The notes: generated by a model not told the origin, from the letters alone. Shown: positions 7,352-15,944, counted from the first letter of the stretch. The stretch: DNA of 40,741 bases from Nonomuraea candida (GCF_000725485.1 NZ_JOAG01000064.1:1-40741); one strand, 5' to 3'. Made by a program: numbers and translations.

Positions 7352-7942
7352 ATGGCCAGGACCGCCGACCCGAACCGGCGCGGGGAGCTGCTCGACCAGA
7401 TCGTCGACTACCTGGCGGGGCACGGGCTCTCGACGTTGTCGATGCGCCCGCTGGCCGAGCACCTGGGCAAGTCCACGCGCGTGCTCACCCACCACTTCGC
7501 CGACAAGGAGGCCCTGCTGGAGGCCACCCTGCAGCGGCTGGACGAGCGGCACCGGGCGTGGATGCGGGCCCTGCCCGGCTGGTCGGGCGCCGACAGCGTG
7601 GGCACCGTCATGCGCCGCGCCTGGGACTGGCAGACGCGGGAGGAGAACCTGCCCGTCGCCCGGCTGATCCACGAGATCGAGGGCCTGGCGGCGAGCGGCA
7701 GGCTGCTCGGCCACGTGCCACGGCTGCTGGCGGACCGGGCGGAGTTCGTGACCGGGCTGCTGCGCGAGCGGGGCGTGCCCGAGCCCGAGGCGTCACGCGT
7801 CTCGACGCTGGCGAACTCGGCGTACACGGGGTTGCAGCTCGACCTCCTCACCACGGGCGACCGCGAGCGCGTGGAAGCGGCCCTGGACCGGCTCTGCGCC
7901 CTGGTGGACGAATGGGTCGCCGCGGCACGCAGCCGGTCGTGA
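7352..7942 (+). CDS. TetR-family transcriptional regulator of the MFS pump
   Basis: A 196-residue TetR-type repressor. The helix-turn-helix is at residues 12-55 (LLDQIVDYLAGHGLSTLSMRPLAEHLGKSTRVLTHHFADKEALL in overlapping view), with a wholly helical ligand-binding part after it. ATG at 7352 follows a purine-rich AAAGGGG. It is divergent from the MFS exporter and convergent with the hydrolase, ending 31 bases before it. Control of the exporter through the repeats in the gap is the simple reading. Confidence 0.88.
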   Translation: MARTADPNRRGELLDQIVDYLAGHGLSTLSMRPLAEHLGKSTRVLTHHFADKEALLEATLQRLDERHRAWMRALPGWSGADSVGTVMRRAWDWQTREENLPVARLIHEIEGLAASGRLLGHVPRLLADRAEFVTGLLRERGVPEPEASRVSTLANSAYTGLQLDLLTTGDRERVEAALDRLCALVDEWVAAARSRS

Positions 7943-7973
7943 CCGGGCCGTCCGGCTCCGTGCCCAGGCGTGC

Positions 7974-8813
7974 TCAGGCCAGGAAGCGCGCCGTCGCCGC
8001 GGCGAACCGGCCGGCGTCGTCCACCCAGGGGAAGTGGCCCGCCCCCGGCTGCACGACGCACTCCGCGGCCGGGAACAGCGCGGCGAAGGCGGCGGCCACG
8101 TCCGGCGGGGTGTTCAGGTCGTACTCGCCGGCCAGCAGCAGCACCGGGGCGGTGAACGCGGCCAGCGCCGCGCGGGTGGCGTCGGGGTCGAAGGCGCCCT
8201 CGGCCCCCCATGCCGCCGCGGCGGCGTCGTTGCGGTGGCCGTCCTGGGCGGCGTCGTGGGCCCGCGCCGCCGCGTCCCAGCGGCCGTAGAGGAAGGGGGT
8301 GATCGCCCGCCACCTCTCCCCGGTGGGCTCGCCGGCCACGATCGCCTCAAGGGCGGCGTACGCCTCGGGGAACCAGGGCTCGTCCTTGCGCAGCCGGGCG
8401 AGTCCGAGCCGGGCCTGGCCGGTGACCGCGAGGCCGACGGCCCTGACGCTCGGGGTGATCAGGGCGAGCCTGGAGACGCGGTGCGGGTGGCGGGCCGCGT
8501 ACAGCACCGCGAGGTTCGCGCCGGCGCAGTGCGCGAGCAGGTCGAACCGGTCGAGGCCGAGGTGCTCGCGCAGCGCCTCGACGTCGTCGACGAGCCGGTC
8601 GCAGCGGTAGGAGGCCGGGTCCGCCGGCGCCGCCGACCGGCCGGCGCCCCGGGGATCCACCAGGATCAGCCGCCGGTACGCCGCCAGGCCGCCGAGGTCG
8701 CCCAGGTAGGCCGCGTCCTGGATCGGGCCGCCCGGCAGGCAGATCACGGGGTCGCCGGACCCGTGGGCGTCGTAGGCGAGGGCGGTTCCGTCATAGGCGG
8801 AGTAGGCAGGCAT
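7974..8813 (-). CDS. Alpha/beta-fold hydrolase with Cys in place of the nucleophile Ser
   Basis: A 279-residue protein resembling proline iminopeptidase-like alpha/beta hydrolases. It has the oxyanion region CLPGGP (25-30) and DPRGAGRS (53-60). The nucleophile elbow reads AHCAGAN with Cys96 where GxSxG is expected. The acid LLLAGEYDLNTP and the His GAGHFPWVDD are present. A Cys-His-Asp triad would be unusual but is known in dienelactone hydrolases; the enzyme could also be altered or inactive. ATG at 8813 begins at the usual point of the fold; no good ribosome binding site is seen (GGGGGAGGG is 19 bases away). Substrate unknown. Confidence 0.82.
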   Translation of the reverse strand: MPAYSAYDGTALAYDAHGSGDPVICLPGGPIQDAAYLGDLGGLAAYRRLILVDPRGAGRSAAPADPASYRCDRLVDDVEALREHLGLDRFDLLAHCAGANLAVLYAARHPHRVSRLALITPSVRAVGLAVTGQARLGLARLRKDEPWFPEAYAALEAIVAGEPTGERWRAITPFLYGRWDAAARAHDAAQDGHRNDAAAAAWGAEGAFDPDATRAALAAFTAPVLLLAGEYDLNTPPDVAAAFAALFPAAECVVQPGAGHFPWVDDAGRFAAATARFLA

Positions 8814-8888
8814 GGTGAGGAGCCTGGCAACGCCCTCCCCCCGGGGCAACCGGTTATCGCCTTCCGGAACCACCCATCACGCCGGGAG

Positions 8889-9647
8889 TCAGGAGGACGG
8901 GATGGTGTCCGGGGGGAGGCGGTAGACGGAGACGTGGGAGCGGGACTCGGCGGTGAACTCGGTGCCCGACCAGTCCGCGTGCCGGCTCTCCAGCTCGAAC
9001 CCCGCCAGCTGCGCCATGAGGTCGAGTTCGGCCGGCCAGATGTAGCGGTGCGGGGTGCGGAACAGCTCGGCCGCGTGCCCGTCCTCCCCGAACCTGAAGT
9101 GGTGCGAGACCACCTGCTGGTGCAGCACGTCGTAGGTGTCGAGGCCGAGGTAGCCGGGCTCGCTGTGGAAGACCGTGGCCTGCGTGCCCGGCGGGAGCTT
9201 GCGCAGCTCGGGCACCCACAGCTCGATCACGAACCGGCCGCCCGGCGTGAGGTGGCGGGCGGCGTTGCGGAAGCAGGCGATCTGTCCGGCCTGGGTGAGC
9301 ACGTTGGAGATGGTGTTGAAGACCAGGTAGACGAGGCTGAAGCGGCCCGGCGCGACGGCGGTCGTCATGTCGCCGGTGATCACCGGGATGGTCGCTTCGT
9401 CCACCTTCGTGCGGAGCTGCTCGATCATCGGGGGCGACAGCTCGATGCCGGTGACGGGCACCCCCCGGGCCGCGAGCGGCACGGCCACGCGGCCGGTCCC
9501 GATGGCGAACTCCAGCGCGCGCCCGCCCTCGGCGAGCGCGGCGAGCCGGTCCACGGTCGGATTCAGGACCTCGGGCGCGAACATGCCGGTGCCCGGCGTG
9601 TCGTAGCGCCGGGCGGTCTCGGCGTTCCAGATCTCCTCTTGACGCAT
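8889..9647 (-). CDS. Class I SAM-dependent methyltransferase
   Basis: A 252-residue Rossmann methyltransferase. The SAM-binding motif I is ALEFAIGTGRVAVPLAARG (about 45-63), followed by the acidic end of strand 2 in VTGIELSPPMIEQL and VITGDMTT. The C-terminal half carries the substrate part (FGEDGHAAELFRTPHRYIWPAELDLMAQLAGF). I chose ATG at 9647 because relatives begin with this MRxEEIWN sequence; GTG at 9656 is three codons earlier. Neither has a strong ribosome binding site. It is on the same strand as the hydrolase, 75 bases apart. The methyl acceptor is unknown. Confidence 0.85.
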   Translation of the reverse strand: MRQEEIWNAETARRYDTPGTGMFAPEVLNPTVDRLAALAEGGRALEFAIGTGRVAVPLAARGVPVTGIELSPPMIEQLRTKVDEATIPVITGDMTTAVAPGRFSLVYLVFNTISNVLTQAGQIACFRNAARHLTPGGRFVIELWVPELRKLPPGTQATVFHSEPGYLGLDTYDVLHQQVVSHHFRFGEDGHAAELFRTPHRYIWPAELDLMAQLAGFELESRHADWSGTEFTAESRSHVSVYRLPPDTIPSS

Positions 9648-9784
9648 GGCGCCCACGATGGCCGCGCCCGCCGGATGATGTCCACCGGTTTTCCCGCCGG
9701 TACGCCCGCCGCGCGGCCGCTGCCGGCACCCCCGTGACCTGCCCGTCTTGCACGGGCCCTTGCATCTGAGGATGTACTCGTCCT

Positions 9785-9854
9785 ACTAGTCATGATCTAC
9801 AACGTAAAGGACCTCGATAAGATAATTTTTCAGACTTAGCTACTAAAAACTAAG
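9785..9854. other. AT-rich island (23 of 70 bases are G or C)
   Basis: This stretch stands out sharply from flanks that are above 70 percent GC. It contains CTTAG-N10-CTAAG (9834-9853), which could form a small hairpin, and a 15-codon ORF (9792-9839) with AT-rich codons foreign to this genome. No promoter, IS end or tRNA is recognised. On the minus strand part of it forms the T-rich tail behind the hairpin at 9854-9896. From 9648 to 9784 I see no gene. Confidence 0.7.
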
Positions 9855-9896
9855 GCGCGCCCAAGAGAGGCGCCGATGGTCTCTCCCGGGCGCGCC
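9854..9896 (-). terminator. Strong hairpin with T-rich tail
   Basis: GGCGCGCCC (9854-9862) pairs with GGGCGCGCC (9888-9896), and AGAGA (9864-9868) pairs with TCTCT (9880-9884). On the minus strand the hairpin is followed by TTAGTTTTTAG, as in an intrinsic terminator. It lies 12 bases beyond the stop of the decayed gene at 9908 and so probably belonged to it. Confidence 0.7.
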
Positions 9897-9907
9897 TCTT
9901 CGCGGCG

Positions 9908-10180
9908 TCAGCTCCAGGGGGCCGGTGGGGTCGAAGGGGATGCCGCCGGGCTGGCGCGGCCGAGCTGGTACTCCATGGAGGCGGTGCCGATCTCCAGGCG
10001 GGCGCTGCCGAAGTCGGTGTGGTGGACGAACGCGTCGCGGAAGCCGGCGTCGCCGCCGGAGACGCCGGGGTGGCCGTTCCAGCCGATGAGGCGGGGTAGA
10101 ACCAGCCGCCGGTGGCGTTCTCGATGGCGTCGTCGGAGGCGTTGGCGAAGCGGAAGGCGTGGGTGCTCGCGCCGTCCTTG
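9908..10180 (-). pseudogene. Decayed 3' end of an unidentified gene, two frameshifts
   Basis: Coding-like sequence continues across three frames. Frame one gives KDGASTHAFRFANASDD and ENATGGWFYP (to about 10093). A shift of one base leads to LIGWNGHPGVSGGDAGFRD, then FVHHTDFGSARLEIGTASM and EYQLGR. A second shift near 9950 leads to PGGIPFDPTGPLELTP. The frame-two stop is at 9908. The pieces read as one continuous globular protein, which suggests frameshift decay or sequencing errors. The family is not recognised. No matching 5' part is found upstream; 10181-10369 holds only the promoter side of the next gene. Confidence 0.55.
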
Positions 10181-10369
10181 TGGGGTCGCGGGTCGCATCG
10201 GTTGGTGCGGGGTGGGGGGCGACCGGTGGGTGCACGGGGGTGTGCCCGGTCGGGGTGGCGCCGGTGTCCTGGATGTGCTGAGGTCTCGGGGTTTTTGGAA
10301 TGCCCGGTGGTGGGGATTTGTGCGAGGATCTTTCCGCGTTTGTCCTGGTTTCCGGGTGTGAGGTGACGG

Positions 10370-10939
10370 ATGTTCGAGGTTTCTCTGGGTGACGACGGCG
10401 CGGTGTTGCGGCCTCTGGAGCCGTGGCGGGCGGAGGAGCTCCTGGCGCACATGGATCGGGGGCGGGAGTTCATCGGCCGGTACATCGCGTTGCCGGACTC
10501 GGTGACGGATCTGGAGTCGAGCCGGTCGTTCCTGCGGGCGTACGCGGAGAAGGCGGCGGCCGACACGGGGCGGATCTTCGGCATCTGGGCGGACGGCAAG
10601 CTGGTCGGGGGCGTGCTCTTCCGGACGATGGACGTGCCGCGGGGGCTGGCCGAGGCGGGTTGCTGGCTGGAGCCGTCGGCGGTGGGCCGGGGCCTGGTGA
10701 CGCGGGCGGCGCGGGTGATCATCGACTGGGCGGTGGAGGAGCGGGGCATCCACCGGGTGGAGTGGCTGGCCGCGGCGAGGAACGAGGGCAGCATCGCGGT
10801 GGCGCGGCGGCTGGGCATGACGAGGGAGGGCGTGCTGCGGGAGAGCTATCCGCACCGCGGGGAGCGGCACGACGTGGAGGTGTGGGCGGTGCTCGCGCCG
10901 GAGTGGCGCGCGGCCCGCCGGGGGCCGGCGGCCGGCTGA
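10370..10939 (+). CDS. RimJ/RimL-type GNAT N-acetyltransferase
   Basis: A 189-residue single-domain acetyltransferase. It has the RimJ/RimL-like opening (VLRPLEPWRAEELLAH), strand 4 GCWLEPSAVGRGLVTRAARVI with the acetyl-CoA loop, and the closing helix NEGSIAVARRLGMTREGVLRES. GAGGTG lies six bases before ATG. Relatives acetylate ribosomal protein N-termini, amino acids or antibiotics; the substrate here is unknown. The 3' end runs into 33-bp tandem repeats. Confidence 0.88.
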   Translation: MFEVSLGDDGAVLRPLEPWRAEELLAHMDRGREFIGRYIALPDSVTDLESSRSFLRAYAEKAAADTGRIFGIWADGKLVGGVLFRTMDVPRGLAEAGCWLEPSAVGRGLVTRAARVIIDWAVEERGIHRVEWLAAARNEGSIAVARRLGMTREGVLRESYPHRGERHDVEVWAVLAPEWRAARRGPAAG

Positions 10940-10941
10940 GG

Positions 10942-11040
10942 CTGAGACCGGCGCTCCCGGCCGGGGCCGGTGAGTCGAGGCCTGTGTTCCCGGCCGGGGT
11001 CGGTGAGGCGGGGCCTGTGTTCCCGGCGGGGGTCGGCGAG
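10942..11040 (+). repeat. Three 33-bp tandem repeats behind the GNAT gene
   Basis: Units at 10942-10974, 10975-11007 and 11008-11040 share CCTGTGTTCCCGGC and GGGGTCGG cores; the last two are closest. In one frame they spell an 11-residue repeat (PVFPAGVGEAG), but no start or family supports translation. They begin three bases after the GNAT stop. Confidence 0.75.
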
Positions 11041-11086
11041 GCGAGGGCGGCGAGGCGGGCCGGTGTTCCAGGTTGGCCTGGGCAGG

Positions 11087-11111
11087 CGGGGCCGGCGTTT
11101 TGCCGGCCCCG
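11087..11111. terminator. Hairpin between convergent genes
   Basis: CGGGGCCGGC (11087-11096) pairs with GCCGGCCCCG (11102-11111), ten base pairs with the loop GTTTT. It lies between the GNAT gene (plus) and the AraC-type gene (minus) and could stop transcription from both sides. There is no T-run. Confidence 0.6.
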
Positions 11112-11204
11112 AGCGGTGAGGTGGGTGCAGGGGCGGTCGGTGGCCGCCCTGGGGGTGGTCAGCCGAGCCGGCCGGGCCGGCAGGAGCCGGCGGCGTCGGT
11201 GAGG

Positions 11205-11666
<462 letters not shown>

Positions 11667-11744
11667 TCTCCCCGGCCGGCTCCCGGCTCGTCCACTCGGT
11701 GGGGGATCTTCCCGCAGCGCCGGCGGTGGTTCCGGGGGAGCGGA

Positions 11745-11948
11745 TGGAACCGGGCCGTCCGGGCCGGGAAGATCACGGTGCATCGGCTCGATCCGGCCAC
11801 CCATGTCGGGCGGCACAGCTACATCAGCCCGGAGGCGCGGCTGCCCGACGGCCGCAGCCATCTGGAGCGCACCACCGACACCGTGGTCGCGCTCGTCCGC
11901 GCCTGCCGCGCCGCGACCGCCGCCGCCGGGGAGGAGCACGCGCCGTGA
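11745..11948 (+). pseudogene. C-terminal remnant of an unidentified gene
   Basis: A frame with almost only G/C third positions ends at TGA 11946-11948. It reads KITVHRLDPATHVGRHSYI, then SPEARLPDGRSHLERTTDT and VVALVRACRAATAAAGEEH. No start or upstream domain can be found, so only the end of a gene survives. Its stop overlaps a GTG (GTGA at 11945), as if another gene once followed. The rest of the 11667-12088 gap holds a 15-bp direct repeat (near 11960-11990) and no other gene. Confidence 0.45.
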
Positions 11949-12088
11949 GCCGCCGGGCCGCCCCGGCGGTGCTCGCCCCGGCGGTGCTCGCCCGTGGCAG
12001 CGCGTTCGTCCCTGGTGGTGCCGGCCGGCGAGAACCCGTTTGCCCGCATCGGGGGATAGGGGGTGACGAGGATTCGCGATTGGAGCAC

Positions 12089-12688
12089 ATGATCTTGATG
12101 ACAGACCTGGAGTCCGACGACGCGGAGGTGATGGCACGTGCCCGCCAGGACCCCGCCGCGTTCTCGGTGCTGTTCGACCGGCACGCCCCCGAACTGCACC
12201 GGTACGTGACCAGGCGCTTGGGCGATTCCCTGGCCGACGACATCGTCGGCGAGACGTTCCTGGTGGCGTTTCGGCGGCTGGGCCGCTACGACACCTCCCA
12301 CCGCGACGCCCGCCCCTGGCTGTACGGCATCGCCGCGAACCTCATCCACAAGCACCGGCGCGCCGAGGTCAGGGCCTACCGGGCGCTGGCCAGGAGCGGT
12401 GTGGACGAGGTTGCGGAGAGCTACGCGGAGCGGGTGGAGGCGCGGGTGTCGGCGGGGGCGGCGCACCGCAGCCTGGCCGGTGCGCTGACGCTGCTGTCGG
12501 CGGAGGACAGGGAGGTGCTGCTGATGGTCGCGTGGACGGATTTCACCTACGAGGAGGTGGGCAGGGCGCTGGGAATCCCCGTCGGCACGGTGCGCTCCCG
12601 GTTGCACCGTGCCAGGAGGAAGACCCGCGCCGCTTTGGGCGGGGTCGACCCGTCGGCTGTCGAGGAGAAGGGGAAGGCCCGTGGATGA
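12089..12688 (+). CDS. ECF RNA polymerase sigma factor
   Basis: A 199-residue group 4 sigma factor. Region 2 is FSVLFDRHAPELHRYVTRR to ARPWLYGIAANLIHKHRR. Region 4 is LTLLSAEDREVLLMVAWTDFTYEEVGRALGIPVGTVRSRLHRARR in overlapping view, with a full helix-turn-helix. Two ATGs, at 12089 and 12098, compete; GGAG at 12082-12085 lies three or twelve bases away, so the start is uncertain by three codons. It overlaps the next gene by eight bases and is surely co-translated with it. The neighbour is the usual partner of this type in actinomycetes and probably modulates it. Confidence 0.9.
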   Translation: MILMTDLESDDAEVMARARQDPAAFSVLFDRHAPELHRYVTRRLGDSLADDIVGETFLVAFRRLGRYDTSHRDARPWLYGIAANLIHKHRRAEVRAYRALARSGVDEVAESYAERVEARVSAGAAHRSLAGALTLLSAEDREVLLMVAWTDFTYEEVGRALGIPVGTVRSRLHRARRKTRAALGGVDPSAVEEKGKARG

Positions 12689-13679
12689 TCTGAAGCTGCT
12701 GGGGGAGCTGCGGGCGGATGCCCCGGCGCCGGACGCCGCCCGCCTGGATCGGCTGCGTCGCCGCATCGAGGTTGCGAGCGTGCCGCGGCCGGTGACGCGG
12801 CGGCGGTTCTGGGTGGCCCCGTCGATTCTGGCGGCGGCGACGGCTGCCGTCGGGACGATCGCGCTTCTGAACGGTGTCGAGCGGCCTGCCGTTTCACCAC
12901 CCGTCATCGTGGAGACGGTTCCCGTGCGGGCCGAGGTGGTGCTGCGACAGGCGGCTCTCGTGGCCGAGCGGCGCCGGGCCGGTGACGCGCCACGTGCCGA
13001 CCAGTGGATGTATCGCAAGGTGGTCGTCAAGCAGTCTGGCCAGGACACCCCCACGCTCCAGGAGTACTGGACCAGGTACGACGGTGCCGAGCAGGCGTTC
13101 CGCGAGAACGGGGGGCGGATGGAGGGGCACGCCATCGAGCCCGACCCGGACGACGACGACCTCGCCCCGCGGGAGTACGCCGCCAAGCTGGCCCGCCTGC
13201 CCACCGATCCGGACGCGCTGCTGGCCCACGTCAAGGGTGACCGGCACTGGAAGGTCAAGGCGGAAGACGACCCCGTCGGTGCGGAGAGCGCCGACGCGCG
13301 GGCGTTCCGGGTGCTGTCGGTCTACCTCGACCAGCAGCTCCCCATGCCGCCCAAGCTCGAAGCGGCGATCTTCAGGGCGTTCGCGAAGATCCCGGGCGTT
13401 CGCGTGGACATGGGTGTGCATGACGCGGCGGACCGGGCCGGGATCGGTATCAGCTACGACGGCGGCAACCAGCGGGACGCGGAAGGGCGGCTTGTGTCGC
13501 GGTCCTACGTGGTGCTGGACGCCGGCACGTACCGCTACCTCGGCAGGCGCGTGGACAACCTGCAAGACGACATCCTCGATGGCGAGATCCTCTCCAGGAA
13601 GGGCACCTCCTACGCCAGCGCCGAACTGGCCCGTGGGGTGGTCGAGGAGCCGGGGCAGGTGCCGGCTCAGAGGTCCTGA
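12681..13679 (+). CDS. CU044_5270-type membrane-anchored partner of the ECF sigma factor
   Basis: A 332-residue protein. The first 45 residues are charged and cytoplasmic (LLGELRADAPAPDAARLDRLRRRIE). One membrane helix follows (FWVAPSILAAATAAVGTIALL, about 45-66). The rest is an extracellular domain of about 260 residues with WMYRKVVVKQSGQD, YDGAEQAF and RYLGRRVDNLQDD. This plan is that of the CU044_5270 family found behind ECF sigma genes in Streptosporangiales and relatives. A sensing or anti-sigma role is inferred from position and topology. GTG at 12681 overlaps the sigma gene; GGGGAAGG precedes it. Confidence 0.85.
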   Translation: MDDLKLLGELRADAPAPDAARLDRLRRRIEVASVPRPVTRRRFWVAPSILAAATAAVGTIALLNGVERPAVSPPVIVETVPVRAEVVLRQAALVAERRRAGDAPRADQWMYRKVVVKQSGQDTPTLQEYWTRYDGAEQAFRENGGRMEGHAIEPDPDDDDLAPREYAAKLARLPTDPDALLAHVKGDRHWKVKAEDDPVGAESADARAFRVLSVYLDQQLPMPPKLEAAIFRAFAKIPGVRVDMGVHDAADRAGIGISYDGGNQRDAEGRLVSRSYVVLDAGTYRYLGRRVDNLQDDILDGEILSRKGTSYASAELARGVVEEPGQVPAQRS

Positions 13680-13823
13680 TCCGTGAGAGGAGGCGGGCGG
13701 CGGCCGATCGTCCGGCGTGGTGCGTCCCACTAGGCTAGGAGGAACGCGGACGTGAGGGGCGGTCTGTCACCGTTCGCGCGGTGGTGATCGTGTCGTGCAG
13801 GCCGTGGTGAGGTCGGGAGATCG

Positions 13824-14657
13824 GTGTCGGGGGAGTTGCGCATCTCGCGCGCGAACGCACGGTTCCAGCAGTGGCAGGCGCTGCTGGGAAACCGGTCCAA
13901 GCGGCAGCGGGCCGGGGAGTTCCTGGTCCAGGGGGTGCGGCCGATCAGTCTGGCGGTCGAGCTCGGCTGGCCGGTGCGCGCGCTGATCTACGACGCCGAC
14001 CGGCCGCTGTCGCAGTGGGCGGTCCAGACGCTGCAGGCGGCCGGCGGCGAGCGGGTGGCGATGGCCCCCGAGCTGCTGCGGGAGCTGGGTGGCAAGGACG
14101 ACGACGTGCCCGAGCTGGTGGCGGTGGTGGAGCTGCCGGGTGACGATCTGTCCAGGATCGAGGTGGGGCCGTCGTTCCTGGGCGTGGTGTTCGACCGGCC
14201 CAACAGCCCCGGCAACGTCGGCACGATGGCGCGTTCGCTGGACGCGTTCGGCGGCGCCGGCCTGATCGTGACGGGGCACGCCGCCGACCCCTACGACCCC
14301 CGCTCGGTGCGGGCCTCCACCGGGTCGTTGCTGGCGCTGCCGGTGGTCCGCACCCACTCGCACCGCGAGGTGCTGGAGTGGGCGGCGCGGCTGCGCGCCC
14401 GGGGCCTGCCGCTGACCGTGGTCGGCACCGACGAGCACGGCGCCGACGACATCGCCGACCTCGACCTGACCGGCCCGACCCTGCTGGTCGTCGGCAACGA
14501 GACCACCGGGCTGAGCGCGGGATGGCGGCAGGGCTGTGACACGATGGCGCGCATCCCGATCACCGGCTCGGCCAGCTCGCTCAACGCCGCCAACGCCGCC
14601 ACCGTGGTGCTGTACGAAGCCGCCCGCCAGCGCAACCGCCGGGCGGCGGGGGCGTGA
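13824..14657 (+). CDS. aviRb: 23S rRNA 2'-O-methyltransferase, AviRb-type (orthosomycin resistance)
   Basis: A 277-residue SpoU/SPOUT enzyme. The three family motifs are clear: NSPGNVGTMAR, LLVVGNETTGLSAGW and IPITGSASSLNAANAATV. The N-terminal RNA-binding part (ISRANARFQQWQALLGNRSK, then AGEFLVQGVRPISLAVELGWPVR in overlapping view) closely follows my recollection of AviRb from the avilamycin producer. AviRb methylates the ribose of U2479 (E. coli numbering) of 23S rRNA. GTG at 13824 has GGGAGA upstream. Its stop overlaps the start of the aviRa gene (GTGA), so both proteins are made together. A general TrmH-family role is the alternative if outside this pair, but the pairing argues against it. 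Confidence 0.85.
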   Translation: MSGELRISRANARFQQWQALLGNRSKRQRAGEFLVQGVRPISLAVELGWPVRALIYDADRPLSQWAVQTLQAAGGERVAMAPELLRELGGKDDDVPELVAVVELPGDDLSRIEVGPSFLGVVFDRPNSPGNVGTMARSLDAFGGAGLIVTGHAADPYDPRSVRASTGSLLALPVVRTHSHREVLEWAARLRARGLPLTVVGTDEHGADDIADLDLTGPTLLVVGNETTGLSAGWRQGCDTMARIPITGSASSLNAANAATVVLYEAARQRNRRAAGA

Positions 14658-15400
14658 CCTATCGTCACGCCACCGTCAGAGGCGACTACGAGCGGCTGGC
14701 CAGCGGTGCGGTGCTGCATTCGGCCCCCGGGTTCCCCGCCTTCCCGGTGCGGCCGGCCAGCGAGATCTTCCAGCGCGCGCTGGCGCTGCGCGGCGGCGAC
14801 CGTCCCGCCGTGTTGTGGGACCCGTGCTGCGGCAGCGGCTACCTGGTGACCGTCCTGGCGCTGCTGCACCGCCGGCGGGTCGCCTCGGTGCTGGCCTCCG
14901 ACGTCGATCCCGGGGTGCTGCGGCTGGCCGGGCGCAATCTCGGGCTGCTGACCGGGGCCGGCCTGGCGGGCCGGGCCGCCGAGCTCGACGAGCGGGCCGC
15001 CCGGTTCGGCCGGCCGTCGTACGAGGCGGCGGCGCGGGCCGCCCGCGAGCTGGCCGCCGCTCTGGCGGCCGGCGGCGGTGACGTGCCGCACGCGGTGCGC
15101 CGGGCCGACGTGTTCGATGCGGAGGCGCTGCGCCGGGCCCTGGACGGCGACCCTCCGGCCGCTGCCCCCGACATCGTGATCACCGACGTGCCCTACGGGG
15201 AGCAGACCCACTGGCGCGGGCCGGGCGCGGCGGCCGGGATCGCGGGCCTGCCGGCCGCCCTGACGGCCGTGCTCGCGCCGGGCGCGGTGATCGCGGTGAC
15301 GGTGCGGGGCCGCAAGGTCCCGGTGGACGGCGGGCCGCGCCCCAGCGCCTCCTTCAAGATCGGCACCCGGGCCATCGCGTTGTTCCGCGTGGCGGGCTGA
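14654..15400 (+). CDS. aviRa: 23S rRNA guanine methyltransferase, AviRa-type (orthosomycin resistance)
   Basis: A 248-residue Rossmann methyltransferase. SAM motif LWDPCCGSGYLVTVLALLHRR (about 55-75), acidic SDVDP, then an insert of helices typical of AviRa (RFGRPSYEAAARAARELA). The catalytic-type motif is TDVPYGEQTHW. The N-terminal YRHATVRGDYERLASG and SAPGFPAFPVRPASEIFQRAL match the AviRa pattern as I recall it. AviRa methylates the base of G2535 in the peptidyltransferase region. Start GTG at 14654 overlaps the upstream stop. No orthosomycin biosynthesis gene is in the window, so this is resistance without a producer cluster in view. Confidence 0.87.
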   Translation: MTYRHATVRGDYERLASGAVLHSAPGFPAFPVRPASEIFQRALALRGGDRPAVLWDPCCGSGYLVTVLALLHRRRVASVLASDVDPGVLRLAGRNLGLLTGAGLAGRAAELDERAARFGRPSYEAAARAARELAAALAAGGGDVPHAVRRADVFDAEALRRALDGDPPAAAPDIVITDVPYGEQTHWRGPGAAAGIAGLPAALTAVLAPGAVIAVTVRGRKVPVDGGPRPSASFKIGTRAIALFRVAG

Positions 15401-15459
15401 CGGAACGAGGACGGCGGGGGCGGGCGTTTCCGCGGCGGGCTGCGGGGCACCCGCCTTGC

Positions 15460-15912
15460 ATGATGCGTGAACTCCTGAAAGGCGCAGTCGGTGGTGCCGT
15501 CGCGACGGCGGCGATGAGCGCGGTCATGGTGGCGGGCAGCCGTGCCGGTCTCATGCCTGACCAGCCGCCCAAGCGCATCGCCCGCGCGGTCCTGCCCGGC
15601 CAGCGCCACCGGCCCAAGACCGGCGAGGGTGTCGCGGGCGCGCTGGCCCACTTCGGCTTCGGCGTCACGGCCGGCTCCCTGTACGGCACGCTGAGCAGGG
15701 GACACCGCCTCCCCGTGGCGGCCGGGGCGGGCTACGCGCTGGCCATCTGGGCCTCCAGCTATCAGGGCTGGGTCCCGAAACTGGGCATCCTGCCCCCGGC
15801 CTCGCGGGACCGGCCCGGCCGCCAGGCGGTCATGGTCGCCGGCCACCTGGTGTACGGGGTCACCCTGGCGTTGATGGTGAACCGGCTCAACGCCCGCGCC
15901 GCCACGCCGTGA
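15460..15912 (+). CDS. Small membrane protein, DUF6789/DUF1440-like
   Basis: A 150-residue protein with about four hydrophobic segments: GAVGGAVATAAMSAVMVAG, GALAHFGFGVTAGSLYGTL, AGAGYALAIWASSYQGWVP and AVMVAGHLVYGVTLALMVN. A basic stretch (LPGQRHRPKTGEG) lies between the first two. The layout recalls small YagU/DUF1440-like membrane proteins of unknown function. Two adjacent ATGs are available (15460 and 15463). It follows aviRa by 59 bases on the same strand but nothing ties it to resistance. Confidence 0.7.
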   Translation: MMRELLKGAVGGAVATAAMSAVMVAGSRAGLMPDQPPKRIARAVLPGQRHRPKTGEGVAGALAHFGFGVTAGSLYGTLSRGHRLPVAAGAGYALAIWASSYQGWVPKLGILPPASRDRPGRQAVMVAGHLVYGVTLALMVNRLNARAATP

Positions 15913-15944
15913 CGGGCGGCGGCCGGGCGGTCATCGGTCTCTTA

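Noticed and set aside
9792..9839. 15-codon ORF in the AT-rich island
   Set aside because: Too short, no ribosome binding site and foreign codon use; reported only as part of the island.
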